Assembly (NCBI GenBank): GCA_947630505.1
Contig: CANRHV010000023.1
Location: 1 to 38,917, forward strand
DNA from: an uncultured Monoglobus sp.
GTDB lineage: Bacteria > Bacillota > Clostridia > Monoglobales > Monoglobaceae
DNA: 38,917 nucleotides
Direction of reading: 5' to 3'
Within the stretch, counting starts at the first letter, position 1, and every line of letters starts with the position of its first letter. The notes below the pieces were generated by a model. The model was not told where the DNA came from, made no database searches, and was given only the letters and a program-made list of their open reading frames with translations. A program made the translations under genes and the position numbers. Below, in pieces: positions 23,721 to 32,600 of the stretch.

Positions 23721-26700
23721 CTAATTGAAGTTTATTGATTTGGGCTCCGCGAGCGGCACCGCCGAATCAAATGTATTCCACACAAACGCTCTGACCTCTC
23801 CCACGCGGACAGACTGAGCGGGCACATTGAATCCTATCGAATATTCTCCGGTTTCGGAGAAATTCGCCTTCGCGTAATCTATATTCAGCAAAACTCCGTT
23901 AGTGTCATAAACCGCCGCGAAAATATAATCCTTGACGTCGCGCTTTTTAAGCTTTGTGAATTCCACGTCCACAATAAAGCTTTGGTTATCGGGTATAAGC
24001 GCGAGACTTGAGCCGTTCTCGCTCACGATCGAAAGATTGTCGATCCTGTAAAAGTAATCCTGCGGCTGAGGATCGCTATTCGGAGTGGCCGTGGGAACCG
24101 GCGCGGGCGTCGAAGGATCAACCGCTCCCCCGCTCACAACCACGGTACACGAGGCCGTGTATCCGCCGTCAACCGTTCTTGCGGTAATCAAAGCCGTTCC
24201 CGGATTTTTGCCCGTGACGACTCCGGCGGAAACACTCGCCACCGCTTGATCGGACGAACTCCACGAAACGGTTTTTTCGGACGCATTAGCCGGAGTTAAT
24301 GTCGCTATAAGCGTCTCCGTGCCGCCGACCTCAAGCGTGGTTGACGACTTGTTTAACGATATCCCGGTGACCGCCACTGTGTCCGTCGGAACAAGCGCCC
24401 GCAAATACGGATATCCGCTGTTTTTGTCGGATGCTATCGACCATATTGCGTCAAAATCCCAATCTCCGTATGTCGCTCTCTGCTTCATTTCCTCGGTCGA
24501 TTTGAACGTTCCCTTGTCGGTGCTCGAATCGTTGTAATTGTCAAAGTAACAGCTTGTGACCGTTGTGGTGCCACTGTATCTCACTCTTGCGTACCCTACT
24601 AAACCCCCAATTCCTTTTTCACCGCTTTTTATCACCTCACCGCTTGCGTATGAATATATTATTGATGAATCGTTATTGTTATCACCAAACAGTTCACCAA
24701 CCAAACCGCCGCAGCCGTCGCCCTCGGATGATGACGGATTTGTAATATCAGCGGTTGAGTAACAATTATTTATAACGGAGTTATAAGAATATCCTATAAG
24801 ACCGCCAATATCATTTTGACCGATAATATAACCGTCCGAACAGCTTGTTTCAACAGTGCCGCCGTTTAAATAACCCGCAGCCAATCCGGCGGTGTTAGCG
24901 TTTTCGATAACGCCTTCAACGCGCAAATTATATATTTTGCCTTTGACTTCTCCAAACAAACCTTCGTCCTGATAACCCTTGGCGAGTATTTTAAGGCCGT
25001 GAATCGTATGACCGTTTCCGTTAAATTCACCGCTAAATGCGTCCATACCGTTGCCGCCGACGGGCGTCCAGTAATCGCTTGTCAGCGTTATATCACTTCC
25101 CAGCTGATAATAAGCGGTGAAGTTGTTGGTGATCTCGCCTCTCGCCACAGCCGCGAGCTCCGCCTCGGTATAGATTACGTACGGGTCTCTTGACGTTCCC
25201 GAACCCTCAAGCTCAAAGGTGTTGTAATCACCGCTCAGGCTCAAATAGGGATATCCGTTGTTGACAGACGGTGAAATTGACCAGATGTTTTCAAAATCCC
25301 AATTTGCGTATGTCCTCTGCTGTTTCATTAAACTTGTTTCAAGTCCGAATCCGCGCGTATTATCGCTCATGCTTGAAACATCACGATCATAATAGCTCGC
25401 ATTTATGGCAACATAACCACTGTATCTTGTATGACTGTATCCAACGATTCCTCCAAGTCCGCTTGTTCCGGTTTTTGTCACCTTTCCTGCCGCGTATGAG
25501 CAGCTGATCGATGAACGATTGTTATTCTCACCAAATAAATCGCCTACCAAACCGCCGCAGCCGTCGCCTTCGTTTGTCGAGGTAGATGTTGCATCGGCAG
25601 TGGAGTATGAGTTTTTAATGCTCGCGTTGTAGCTGTATCCGACCAAGCCCCCTATATCGTTTTTGCCGTCTATGTCTCCCGACGCCGAGCAGCAGTTTAC
25701 CTTTCCGCCGTTCAGATATCCGACAAGGCCGCCGGCTGTATGCGCGTCATTGATCTTTGAAACCACATTAACGTTTTTGACCTCTCCGGTCACTTCTCCG
25801 AAAAGACCCTCATAGCTGTATCCCGGGAAAGCGATCTCAAGCCCGTATATCGTGTGTCCTCCGCCATCGAACACTCCCGCAAATGAATCCATACCGTTGC
25901 CGCCAATGGGCGTCCAATAGTCGCTTGAAAGCGTTATATCGCTTCCCAACTGATAATAAGCGGTGAAGTTGTTGGTGATCTCTCCTCTCGCCACGGCCGC
26001 GAGCTCCGCCTCGGTGTAGATTACATACGGGTCTCTTGACGTTCCCGAACCCTCAAGCTCAAAGGTGTTGTAATCACCGCTCAGCTTCAAATACGGATAG
26101 CCGCCGTTTACTGAAGAATTTATTTCCCATATATTATCAAAGTCCCAGTCAGCAAATGTCGCCTGCTGCCTCATAACCGTTCCGGTCACACCGAATCCGC
26201 GCGTCTCGTCGGCCTGCTTGGTAGTTGAAATATTATAATAACTCGCAACTATTGTAACATAACCGCTGTATCTTGTATGACTGTATCCAACGATTCCTCC
26301 AAGTCCGCTTGTTCCGGTTTTTGTCACCTTTCCTGCCGCGTATGAGCAGCTGATCGATGAACGATTGTTATTCTCACCAAATAAATCGCCTACCAAACCG
26401 CCGCAGCCGTCGCCTTCATTTGTCGAGGTGCATGTCACATTGGCGACAGAATATGTGTTTTTGATGCTCGCGTTGTAGCTGTATCCGACCAAGCCGCCTA
26501 TATCGTATTTGCCGTCTATGTCTCCCGACGCCGAGCAGCAGTTTATCTTTCCACCGTTAAGCAAACCGACGAGGCCGCCGGCGGTATGCGCGTCGTTGAT
26601 CTTTGAAACCACATTAACATTTTTGACCTCCCCGGTCACTTCTCCGAAAAGACCCTCATAGCTGTATCCCGGGAAAGCGATCTCAAGCCCGTATATAGTG

Positions 26701-27815
26701 TGTCCTCCGCCGTCGAACACTCCCGCAAATGAATCCATACCGTTGCCGCCGATAGGCGTCCAGTAGTCGCTTGAAAGCGTTATATCATTATCGAGCTTGT
26801 AATACGCCGCAAAATTATTTGTTATTTCGCCTCTCGCTACCGCGGCCAGTTCGGCTTCGGTTTTGATAATATAGGGATTTCCCTGCGTGCCGCCTCCGGA
26901 CAGATTGAACGTGTTGTAATCACCGCTCAGCTTCAAATACGGATAACCGCTGTTTATCGACGAGCTGATTCCCCAGATATTATCAAAATCCCAATTTGCG
27001 AATGTTGCCCGCTTTTTCATCTCGGTGCTTGTAACGCCGAAACCGCGCGCCTCGTCGCCCTGTTTGGTGGTTGAAATATTATAATAGCTCGCAACTATGG
27101 CAGCATAACCGCTGTATCTTGTATGGCTGTATCCAACAATTCCTCCGATTCCGCTTGTTCCGGTTTTTGTCACCTTCCCTGCCGCGTATGAGCAACTGAT
27201 CGATGAACGATTGTTATTCTCACCAAATAAATCGCCTACCAAACCGCCGCAGCCGTCGGCTTCATTTGTTGAGGTAGATGTCGCATCGGCAGTGGAGTAT
27301 GAGTTTTTAATGCTCGCGTTGTAGCTGTATCCGACCAAACCGCCTATATCGTTTTCGCCCGCAATGCTTCCGCTTGCCGAAGATGTCGTCACGGTTCCGC
27401 CGTTAAGCATACCGACAAGGCCGCCTCCGGTTTTCGCGTCAACTATATTGATCTCAACATTTACATTTTTGATCAAACCGCTCGCGACGCCGAACAATCC
27501 GCTGTATGTATATCCGGAGCCGCTCATGGTCACGCCTTTTATCGTGTGTCCCTGTCCGTCAAATATACCCGTGAACTGCTGGCCGTTTCCGGTGCCGGTT
27601 CCTATCGGCGTCCAATCCCCATACGACGACAGGTCAATATCATTTTGCAAATAATACGTGCCCGCCAAATCATTGGAAATATTGGCCAGATCGGTCGCGT
27701 TCGCTATGTAATACGGAGCTGCAGCGGCGTCAACATCCGCCTCGTTCTCCGCGCCGAAAGCCGTGCCGCACAACATGATTATAGCGGCAAAAAGCACAAA
27801 GATTTTTTTAAACAT
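23721..27815 (-). CDS. Large secreted GLUG-repeat protein with bacterial Ig-like domain
   Basis: This is a 1364-residue protein with a signal peptide (about 1-21, MFKKIFVLFAAIIMLCGTAFG). Four repeats of exactly 282 residues follow (about 35-1162), each holding several GLUG-type motifs (GGLVGY, GLFG, GGIVGYS) plus YPYLKLSG and WTPIG, expected to fold as beta-helical surface modules. After that come a bacterial Ig-like (Big_2) domain (about 1170-1245, TGISLNKSSTTLEVGGTETL), a Pro/Thr linker and a C-terminal domain (about 1258-1364) ending VRAFVWN...PLAEPKSINFN. No LPxTG or S-layer homology motif is seen, so how it is retained is unclear. Adhesion or a surface-layer role is inferred. Confidence 0.88.
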   Translation of the reverse strand: MFKKIFVLFAAIIMLCGTAFGAENEADVDAAAAPYYIANATDLANISNDLAGTYYLQNDIDLSSYGDWTPIGTGTGNGQQFTGIFDGQGHTIKGVTMSGSGYTYSGLFGVASGLIKNVNVEINIVDAKTGGGLVGMLNGGTVTTSSASGSIAGENDIGGLVGYSYNASIKNSYSTADATSTSTNEADGCGGLVGDLFGENNNRSSISCSYAAGKVTKTGTSGIGGIVGYSHTRYSGYAAIVASYYNISTTKQGDEARGFGVTSTEMKKRATFANWDFDNIWGISSSINSGYPYLKLSGDYNTFNLSGGGTQGNPYIIKTEAELAAVARGEITNNFAAYYKLDNDITLSSDYWTPIGGNGMDSFAGVFDGGGHTIYGLEIAFPGYSYEGLFGEVTGEVKNVNVVSKINDAHTAGGLVGLLNGGKINCCSASGDIDGKYDIGGLVGYSYNASIKNTYSVANVTCTSTNEGDGCGGLVGDLFGENNNRSSISCSYAAGKVTKTGTSGLGGIVGYSHTRYSGYVTIVASYYNISTTKQADETRGFGVTGTVMRQQATFADWDFDNIWEINSSVNGGYPYLKLSGDYNTFELEGSGTSRDPYVIYTEAELAAVARGEITNNFTAYYQLGSDITLSSDYWTPIGGNGMDSFAGVFDGGGHTIYGLEIAFPGYSYEGLFGEVTGEVKNVNVVSKINDAHTAGGLVGYLNGGKVNCCSASGDIDGKNDIGGLVGYSYNASIKNSYSTADATSTSTNEGDGCGGLVGDLFGENNNRSSISCSYAAGKVTKTGTSGLGGIVGYSHTRYSGYVAINASYYDRDVSSMSDNTRGFGLETSLMKQQRTYANWDFENIWSISPSVNNGYPYLSLSGDYNTFELEGSGTSRDPYVIYTEAELAAVARGEITNNFTAYYQLGSDITLTSDYWTPVGGNGMDAFSGEFNGNGHTIHGLKILAKGYQDEGLFGEVKGKIYNLRVEGVIENANTAGLAAGYLNGGTVETSCSDGYIIGQNDIGGLIGYSYNSVINNCYSTADITNPSSSEGDGCGGLVGELFGDNNNDSSIIYSYASGEVIKSGEKGIGGLVGYARVRYSGTTTVTSCYFDNYNDSSTDKGTFKSTEEMKQRATYGDWDFDAIWSIASDKNSGYPYLRALVPTDTVAVTGISLNKSSTTLEVGGTETLIATLTPANASEKTVSWSSSDQAVASVSAGVVTGKNPGTALITARTVDGGYTASCTVVVSGGAVDPSTPAPVPTATPNSDPQPQDYFYRIDNLSIVSENGSSLALIPDNQSFIVDVEFTKLKKRDVKDYIFAAVYDTNGVLLNIDYAKANFSETGEYSIGFNVPAQSVRVGEVRAFVWNTFDSAVPLAEPKSINFN
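24330..27713 (-). repeat. Four tandem 846-bp repeats inside the GLUG gene
   Basis: The same landmark (minus-strand equivalents of CAGCTGATCGATG) falls at 24655, 25501, 26347 and 27193, giving a spacing of exactly 846 bp three times. The middle copies share long, nearly identical stretches and the outer copies are more diverged, especially the one nearest the C-terminus. This suggests recent internal duplication or gene conversion and predicts copy-number variation between strains. Confidence 0.92.
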
Positions 27816-27858
27816 AAATAATTAACCTTCTTTCCATATATTTAATCTTTCTATTTTA

Positions 27859-27887
27859 AATATAACATATATTGTTGCATAAGTCAA
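27859..27887 (-). promoter_or_regulatory. Sigma-A promoter of the GLUG gene
   Basis: Minus-strand TTGACT (27882-27887), a 17-bp spacer and TATATT (27859-27864), about 43 bp before the start codon, with AAAGAAGG as SD. On the opposite strand a TATAAT at 27947-27952 with a poor -35 is the only candidate for the divergent XRE gene. Confidence 0.8.
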
Positions 27888-28036
27888 GATATAAGATAAT
27901 ATTTTTCGTTATCTTACAGCATATTTATTTTCAAGTTGAGTGAATATATAATAAAAGTAAATACCGACTAAAACACAACAACGGATCGCGTAAGTTTGCG
28001 CGCATTATCGGTATTTGTCAAAAGGGGATGAAATTC

Positions 28037-28360
28037 ATGGAAAAACAACAATTGATCGAAATCGGCCAAAGGCTCCGCTCACGCAGAAAGGAATTGGAGC
28101 TCACGCGCGAGGAGTTCGCGGAATTGGCAGATATAAGCGTGGGTTTTTACGGACAGATAGAGGTCGGAACTTCGCAGATGTCAATTGATACATTGATCAA
28201 AATATCAAAGTCAATGCACTTATCCATGGAATATATTTTGTTCGGAACCGAATATCCGGATTCAAAAGCGGACGCAGTGCTTGAGATGCTCAAACACTGC
28301 ACGCCGAACGAGCTGAAACTCGCGAAAAAAGTTTTAAAATTATTTTTAATGAAAGTATGA
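28037..28360 (+). CDS. Small XRE family transcriptional regulator
   Basis: This 107-residue protein has a Cro/C1-type HTH (about 8-64: IGQRLRSRRKELELTREEFAELADISVGFYGQIEVG). A short C-terminal helical part follows (DAVLEMLKHCTPNELKLAKKVLKLF) that may allow dimerisation. The ATG at 28037 is chosen because AAGGGG lies 9 bases upstream, whereas the ATG at 28028 directly abuts the SD. It is divergent from the GLUG gene with a shared 220-bp intergenic region, so control of that gene is possible but unproven. Confidence 0.88.
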   Translation: MEKQQLIEIGQRLRSRRKELELTREEFAELADISVGFYGQIEVGTSQMSIDTLIKISKSMHLSMEYILFGTEYPDSKADAVLEMLKHCTPNELKLAKKVLKLFLMKV

Positions 28361-28383
28361 TTATTTTAAAATAAGATTAAAAA

Positions 28384-28932
28384 TCAATTAAGCTTGCGGC
28401 GCCGGTATTCGGCGCCGTTTTTTTCTAAGTCTTTCCATATGTATTCGCCGTTTTCGTATATGATATAGGAATGGCGGCTGTTTTCTTTGGGGATAGAAAC
28501 CGAGCCGGGATTTATGTAAACATACCCGTTCTTTTTCTCGCACTTGGGGATATGGGTGTGGCCGCAGATTAAAACGCCGCCGCACAAACCCTTGGGCGGG
28601 TTATTTTCGCCGTATATATGGCCGTGGCTCAGATACATGGCGGCGCCGTCGAAAATCACGGCGTAGTCCGCCATGATCGGAAAGTCGAGCACCATCTGGT
28701 CCACCTCTGTATCGCAGTTGCCGCGCACGCAAAGTATCTCATCCGAAAGGCCGTTCAGCGCCGCGATCACCGCCTTTGGGTCATAGTCCCGCGGCAGGTC
28801 GTTCCTCGGCCCGTGATACAGAATATCGCCCAGCAGAACAAGCCTTTCCGCTCCCTCGCGGCGGTACGCCTCTATCATTTTTTCGCAGTAATATTTTGAG
28901 CCGTGTATGTCGCTCGCTATCATCAGTTTCAT
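28384..28932 (-). CDS. yfcE: YfcE-type metallophosphoesterase (phosphodiesterase)
   Basis: This 182-residue calcineurin-like phosphoesterase shows all the metal motifs: SDIHG (Asp8, His10), LLGDILYHGPRND, VRGNCD, SHGH and CGHTH, followed by NPGSVSIPK. Such enzymes hydrolyse phosphodiesters with Mn; the natural substrate of YfcE is not known. It follows the flavodoxin gene by 17 bases on the same strand, with GGTGAT as SD, and probably shares its transcript. The last codons overlap a terminator that works for the opposite strand. Confidence 0.92.
   Translation of the reverse strand: MKLMIASDIHGSKYYCEKMIEAYRREGAERLVLLGDILYHGPRNDLPRDYDPKAVIAALNGLSDEILCVRGNCDTEVDQMVLDFPIMADYAVIFDGAAMYLSHGHIYGENNPPKGLCGGVLICGHTHIPKCEKKNGYVYINPGSVSIPKENSRHSYIIYENGEYIWKDLEKNGAEYRRRKLN
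28397..28424 (+). terminator. Terminator of the XRE gene, embedded in the 3' end of yfcE
   Basis: CGGCGCCG (28397-28404), loop GTATT, CGGCGCCG (28410-28417) and seven T residues (28418-28424) form a textbook plus-strand terminator 36 bp after the XRE stop. All of it lies within the coding region of the convergent yfcE. Confidence 0.88.
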
Positions 28933-28949
28933 TTTATCACCATTCTGTA

Positions 28950-29474
28950 TTATTTTTTAAATTCGGCCACTATGGGCGCGATCGCGTCTTTATCCATGAA
29001 GTCGTTGCTATTGTCGCACAGCTCAAGCAGCAGCTTGCCGTCCTCGCTGAGGTCGGTCTTTTTTGAAAGTATCGCCTTCAAAACGCCCAGCTCCTTGCGG
29101 TGCACAAAGCTCAGATCTTCCATTATCATCCTTCCGGGCAGATTGAATATCTTAACGCGGCTTTGTATCTCCGGGCTCAAGTTCCTGTCGGCCACCGACT
29201 TATAATATTTTTTATGCCCCGGATCGGTCAGGCCAACCGTGAAAATAACGACTTTTTTGTCATTGAGCTTGTCAAAATTTTTCGTGATAAGCGACACGCC
29301 GTCAATGCTCTCGGAATACATGCCGCCGCCGAAAATTATGTTGTCATATTTTTCAAGCTCGGCCGCCTTAATATCCTTCGCGTTTGTTGCACTGCAGCCC
29401 AGCTCCTCCGCTATCCACTCGGCATACTGCTTTGTGGAGCCGTATTTGCTTTTGTAAATTACAATTGTATTCAT
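28950..29474 (-). CDS. Flavodoxin-domain protein
   Basis: This 174-residue protein starts NTIVIYKSKYGSTKQYAEWIAEEL, the FMN phosphate-binding loop (SKYGSTKQ), followed by NIIFGGGMYSESIDG and VVIFTVGLTD, the usual flavodoxin strands. It resembles the HemG/flavodoxin_5 class of stand-alone flavodoxin-like proteins, which act as electron carriers or FMN-dependent oxidoreductases; protoporphyrinogen oxidation is not implied here. It has a consensus promoter of its own and leads into yfcE. Confidence 0.88.
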   Translation of the reverse strand: MNTIVIYKSKYGSTKQYAEWIAEELGCSATNAKDIKAAELEKYDNIIFGGGMYSESIDGVSLITKNFDKLNDKKVVIFTVGLTDPGHKKYYKSVADRNLSPEIQSRVKIFNLPGRMIMEDLSFVHRKELGVLKAILSKKTDLSEDGKLLLELCDNSNDFMDKDAIAPIVAEFKK

Positions 29475-29523
29475 AATATCACGCTCCGATCATATTCAAA
29501 TTAATATATGCGCCGCAGATTTA

Positions 29524-29552
29524 ATTATAACTAAAAACAAGCGAATTGTCAA
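29524..29552 (-). promoter_or_regulatory. Sigma-A promoter of the flavodoxin-yfcE unit
   Basis: Minus-strand TTGACA (29547-29552), a 17-bp spacer and TATAAT (29524-29529): a perfect consensus about 50 bp before the start codon. Confidence 0.9.
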
Positions 29553-29558
29553 CACAGC

Positions 29559-29588
29559 GAAGCCTCCCGAAATAATTCGGAAGGCTTC
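29559..29588 (-). terminator. Hairpin ending the pectate-lyase transcript, abutting the flavodoxin promoter
   Basis: GAAGCCTCCCGAA (29559-29571) and TTCGGAAGGCTTC (29576-29588) form a 13-bp stem with one mismatch. It lies 95 bp after the stop of the upstream minus-strand gene. The following T run is poor, so it may act as an RNA 3' end or a weak terminator. Confidence 0.55.
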
Positions 29589-29682
29589 ACTCTATATTAA
29601 CATTCACCAATTTTCCGCGCCGCCGAGAGGTTATGGGAGGTTTGAAAAAAGCGGCGCGGAACATATGAGAAGAGTTGCCCGA

Positions 29683-32600
29683 TTATTGGGATTTGTTTAT
29701 ATAAAACGGCTCGATGAGGGGCTTTATGCCGTCGGTTCCGTCCCACAGCATAAGCTTCACATCTTCGTCGGAAGCGTCCGAGGTGATAACTCGGCCGAGC
29801 TTTACGGTGTATTCGCTTCCGCCCTCGGTCTCCGTTTTGAGGCTTTCGATCGCGCAGTCGAGCATAACATCGTCTTTATACTTCGCCATAATAAGCGTAA
29901 AGTTCGCTCCCGTCGGCGTTCCGTCGGGGACAAATATTTTCGCCTCACCCGAATCTTTATCGATGCTCAGTATTTTCCACGAGGTCTCGATCGGCTGCTC
30001 GGTGGGCGCCTCGGACGGCTCAGCCGACGGCGCGTTAGTCGGCGTCGGTGTTGGCGCGTTCGTAGGCGTAGGCGTAGGCGTGTTGGTCGGCGTCGGCGTG
30101 GGCGCGTTCGTAGGCGTCGCTGTCGGCGCATTGGTGGGCGTTGGCGTCGGCGCATTGGTGGGCGTCGGCGTGGGCGCGTTAGTGGGAGTCGGCGTCGGCG
30201 TGGGCGCGTCGGTCGGCGTTGGCGTTGGCGTACGCTCCGGTTCCGGCGTTACCGGCGGTTTTTTGGTCGGCGTAGGCTCAGCGGTCGGCGCGGACGTTGG
30301 CGCGATTGTCGGCGCGGGCGCGTTAAAGTGCTTCTGCGCCGACATTAAATGATTATTGCCGTTTTCGTCTATTGTTATCGTGTTCCACTTTTCCTCGGTG
30401 CCGTCGAAGTACACGTCTTTGAGTCTTATGCAGTTCATGAACGCGCGGCGCATGATCTCGGAAAGGCCGTTTGGCAGATATATTCTCTCAAGATTCGGAC
30501 AGCCGATGAACGCGTTGATGCATATCTCTTTTAAATTTGTCGAGGCGATCACGGTATCCACGCCGCCGTATGCAAACGCGAGCTCGCCTATGCTTGATAC
30601 CGTTTCGGGAACTCTGTATTCTCCGCTTCTGCCCGCGGGGAAGAACACAAGAGTCGACATGTCCTTGCTGAACAAAACTCCGTCCTCCGAGCGGAAAGTC
30701 GAATTTTCCGCGTCCACAATGATCTCTTTCATATTCTGGCAGCTCATAAATGATGAGCCTTTTATCTCGGTCACTCCAGCGGGGATCTCCACTCTTGAGA
30801 GCATACAGTTTGCGAACGCGTTGTCGCCGATCGTCTTCAGATTTTTGGGTAATTCTATCTCGCTCATACCGCCCCTCGCAAACGCCTGTCTGCCTATCAC
30901 CTCAACAGTGTCGGGCAGGGTCACTCTTCTTAAATAATAGAAGTTTAAAAAAGCCGAGTCACCTATAGCTGTTACCGGAAGTCCCTCAATTTCATCCGGT
31001 ATATCTATTTCTTCGGGAGTGCCGCTGCATCCGATAATTGTCACGGTTTTGTTGTCAACAATTTCCCACTTGAGCAGCGACAGCGGATCGGTCGTCGCCT
31101 TGGGCGTGGGCTCGGGCGTTTCTGTGGGCTCGGGAGTAGTCGGCGGAACGGGCGTCGCGGTGGGTCTTGTGTCCTCTTTAACAAAGCTGCCGTCCGCCAG
31201 ATCGTTGGCGTATTCCTCGATCCTCGTATATCCGCTCGTCAAGATATCCGCCGCGTCGGCGGCATTGTTCTTATTCGAGCCGTTTTGATCTTCCCATCTG
31301 TCGGGAAGGCCGTCTTTGTCGGAGTCGGCCTCGCCTATTCCCGAGAGATAAGGCAGTCCGCCCGCCTCAGAGGGCGTGTCGATTATTCCGTTGGTTCCGT
31401 GCTCCGCGGTGCCGTTCCTCACGTCCTCGACCACTCTCGCGTCAAGCGAATCGCGGGAATAGCTCGCTCCCGCTTTCTCCAAAACTTCTTCATATGCCTG
31501 CTCTGCGGACTGCGTTGTTACGGGATACTCGTCGCTGTACTTAAAATGAACATTCTGCGCGTCAGCGTTTTCCGAGATCGGTTTGTATTCAACATTGTTA
31601 TTGTTGGTTCCGCTCGGGCCGTTTGTCCAGACATAGTAATTCTGCGTTGTTGCGTCCTTGCTGACGCCCAGCGCGTTGTTCGCGCTTACCGCGGGATAGC
31701 CGTCAACGTGATTTCCGTCAAGATAAAGGTCGGTGCTCCAGACAAATGTCTTGTCGTTGCCCGTGGAGCTTAATTCGTAGATCCTGTTTTCAACTCCGCT
31801 TCCGGTGGCGGGGCCCGACTTATAGTAGCAATTTACTATATTTACCGCCATGGCCGCCTGACCGCCGTAGGCCGAGTTGCTTCCCCAATTGTATATGACG
31901 TTGTTGCGCCAGTCCGAGAGCTGCCGCTGCTGCGACATGTCATAATCGCCCTCGTCAATTCCCTGAAGCATTTTAAAGTCGCCCTCGGGCGCTCGGGGGT
32001 TCCTGCTCTTGTGATGCGCCATCAGGTTGTGGTGGAAGCTGGCGTTCGCGCCGCCCCATATTCCGCCGTAGCCGTGGCTGCCCTTTGCGTGGACAGAGTT
32101 ATTAAGACTTTCGGATATTATGCACCACTGCATGGTGAAATCGGTGTTGTCATAGAACGAGGCGCACTCGTCAACGCTCCAGCTTATCGAGCAGTGGTCT
32201 ACAATTACGTTATTTATGTTCCTGCCGCCGAGGGAATCATCCTCAACGTCGTTTTTGTCGCCCATTCTGAATCTGAGGTAGCGCAGGATAACATTGCTTG
32301 AGTTTATATGCGTGTCGTAGCCCGTGATGCAGATACCGTCGCCCGGCGCGGTCTGGCCGAGTATTGTCAGATTGCCGCCGCTGATATTGAGACGGGCTTT
32401 AAGCTCAATATTTCCCGCCACGTCAAACACGATTATTCTGTTGCCGCTTGATACAGCGTCGCGCAGCGAGCCTTTGATTGTCCGTTCACCGGCTGAGTCA
32501 TCATAATCCTCAAGGGTGGTCACATGATATATCTCGGGGTTTGATGCCGCTCTCGCGCCCTTGGCAAACATTCCGCCGCCCTCGGCGCCCGGGAATGCGG

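Noticed and set aside
29665..30352. Two overlapping plus-strand open frames rich in Arg or in Val/Gly
   Set aside because: They are the mirror of the Thr/Pro minisatellite in the pectate-lyase gene. Both frames stay open only because of the repeat.
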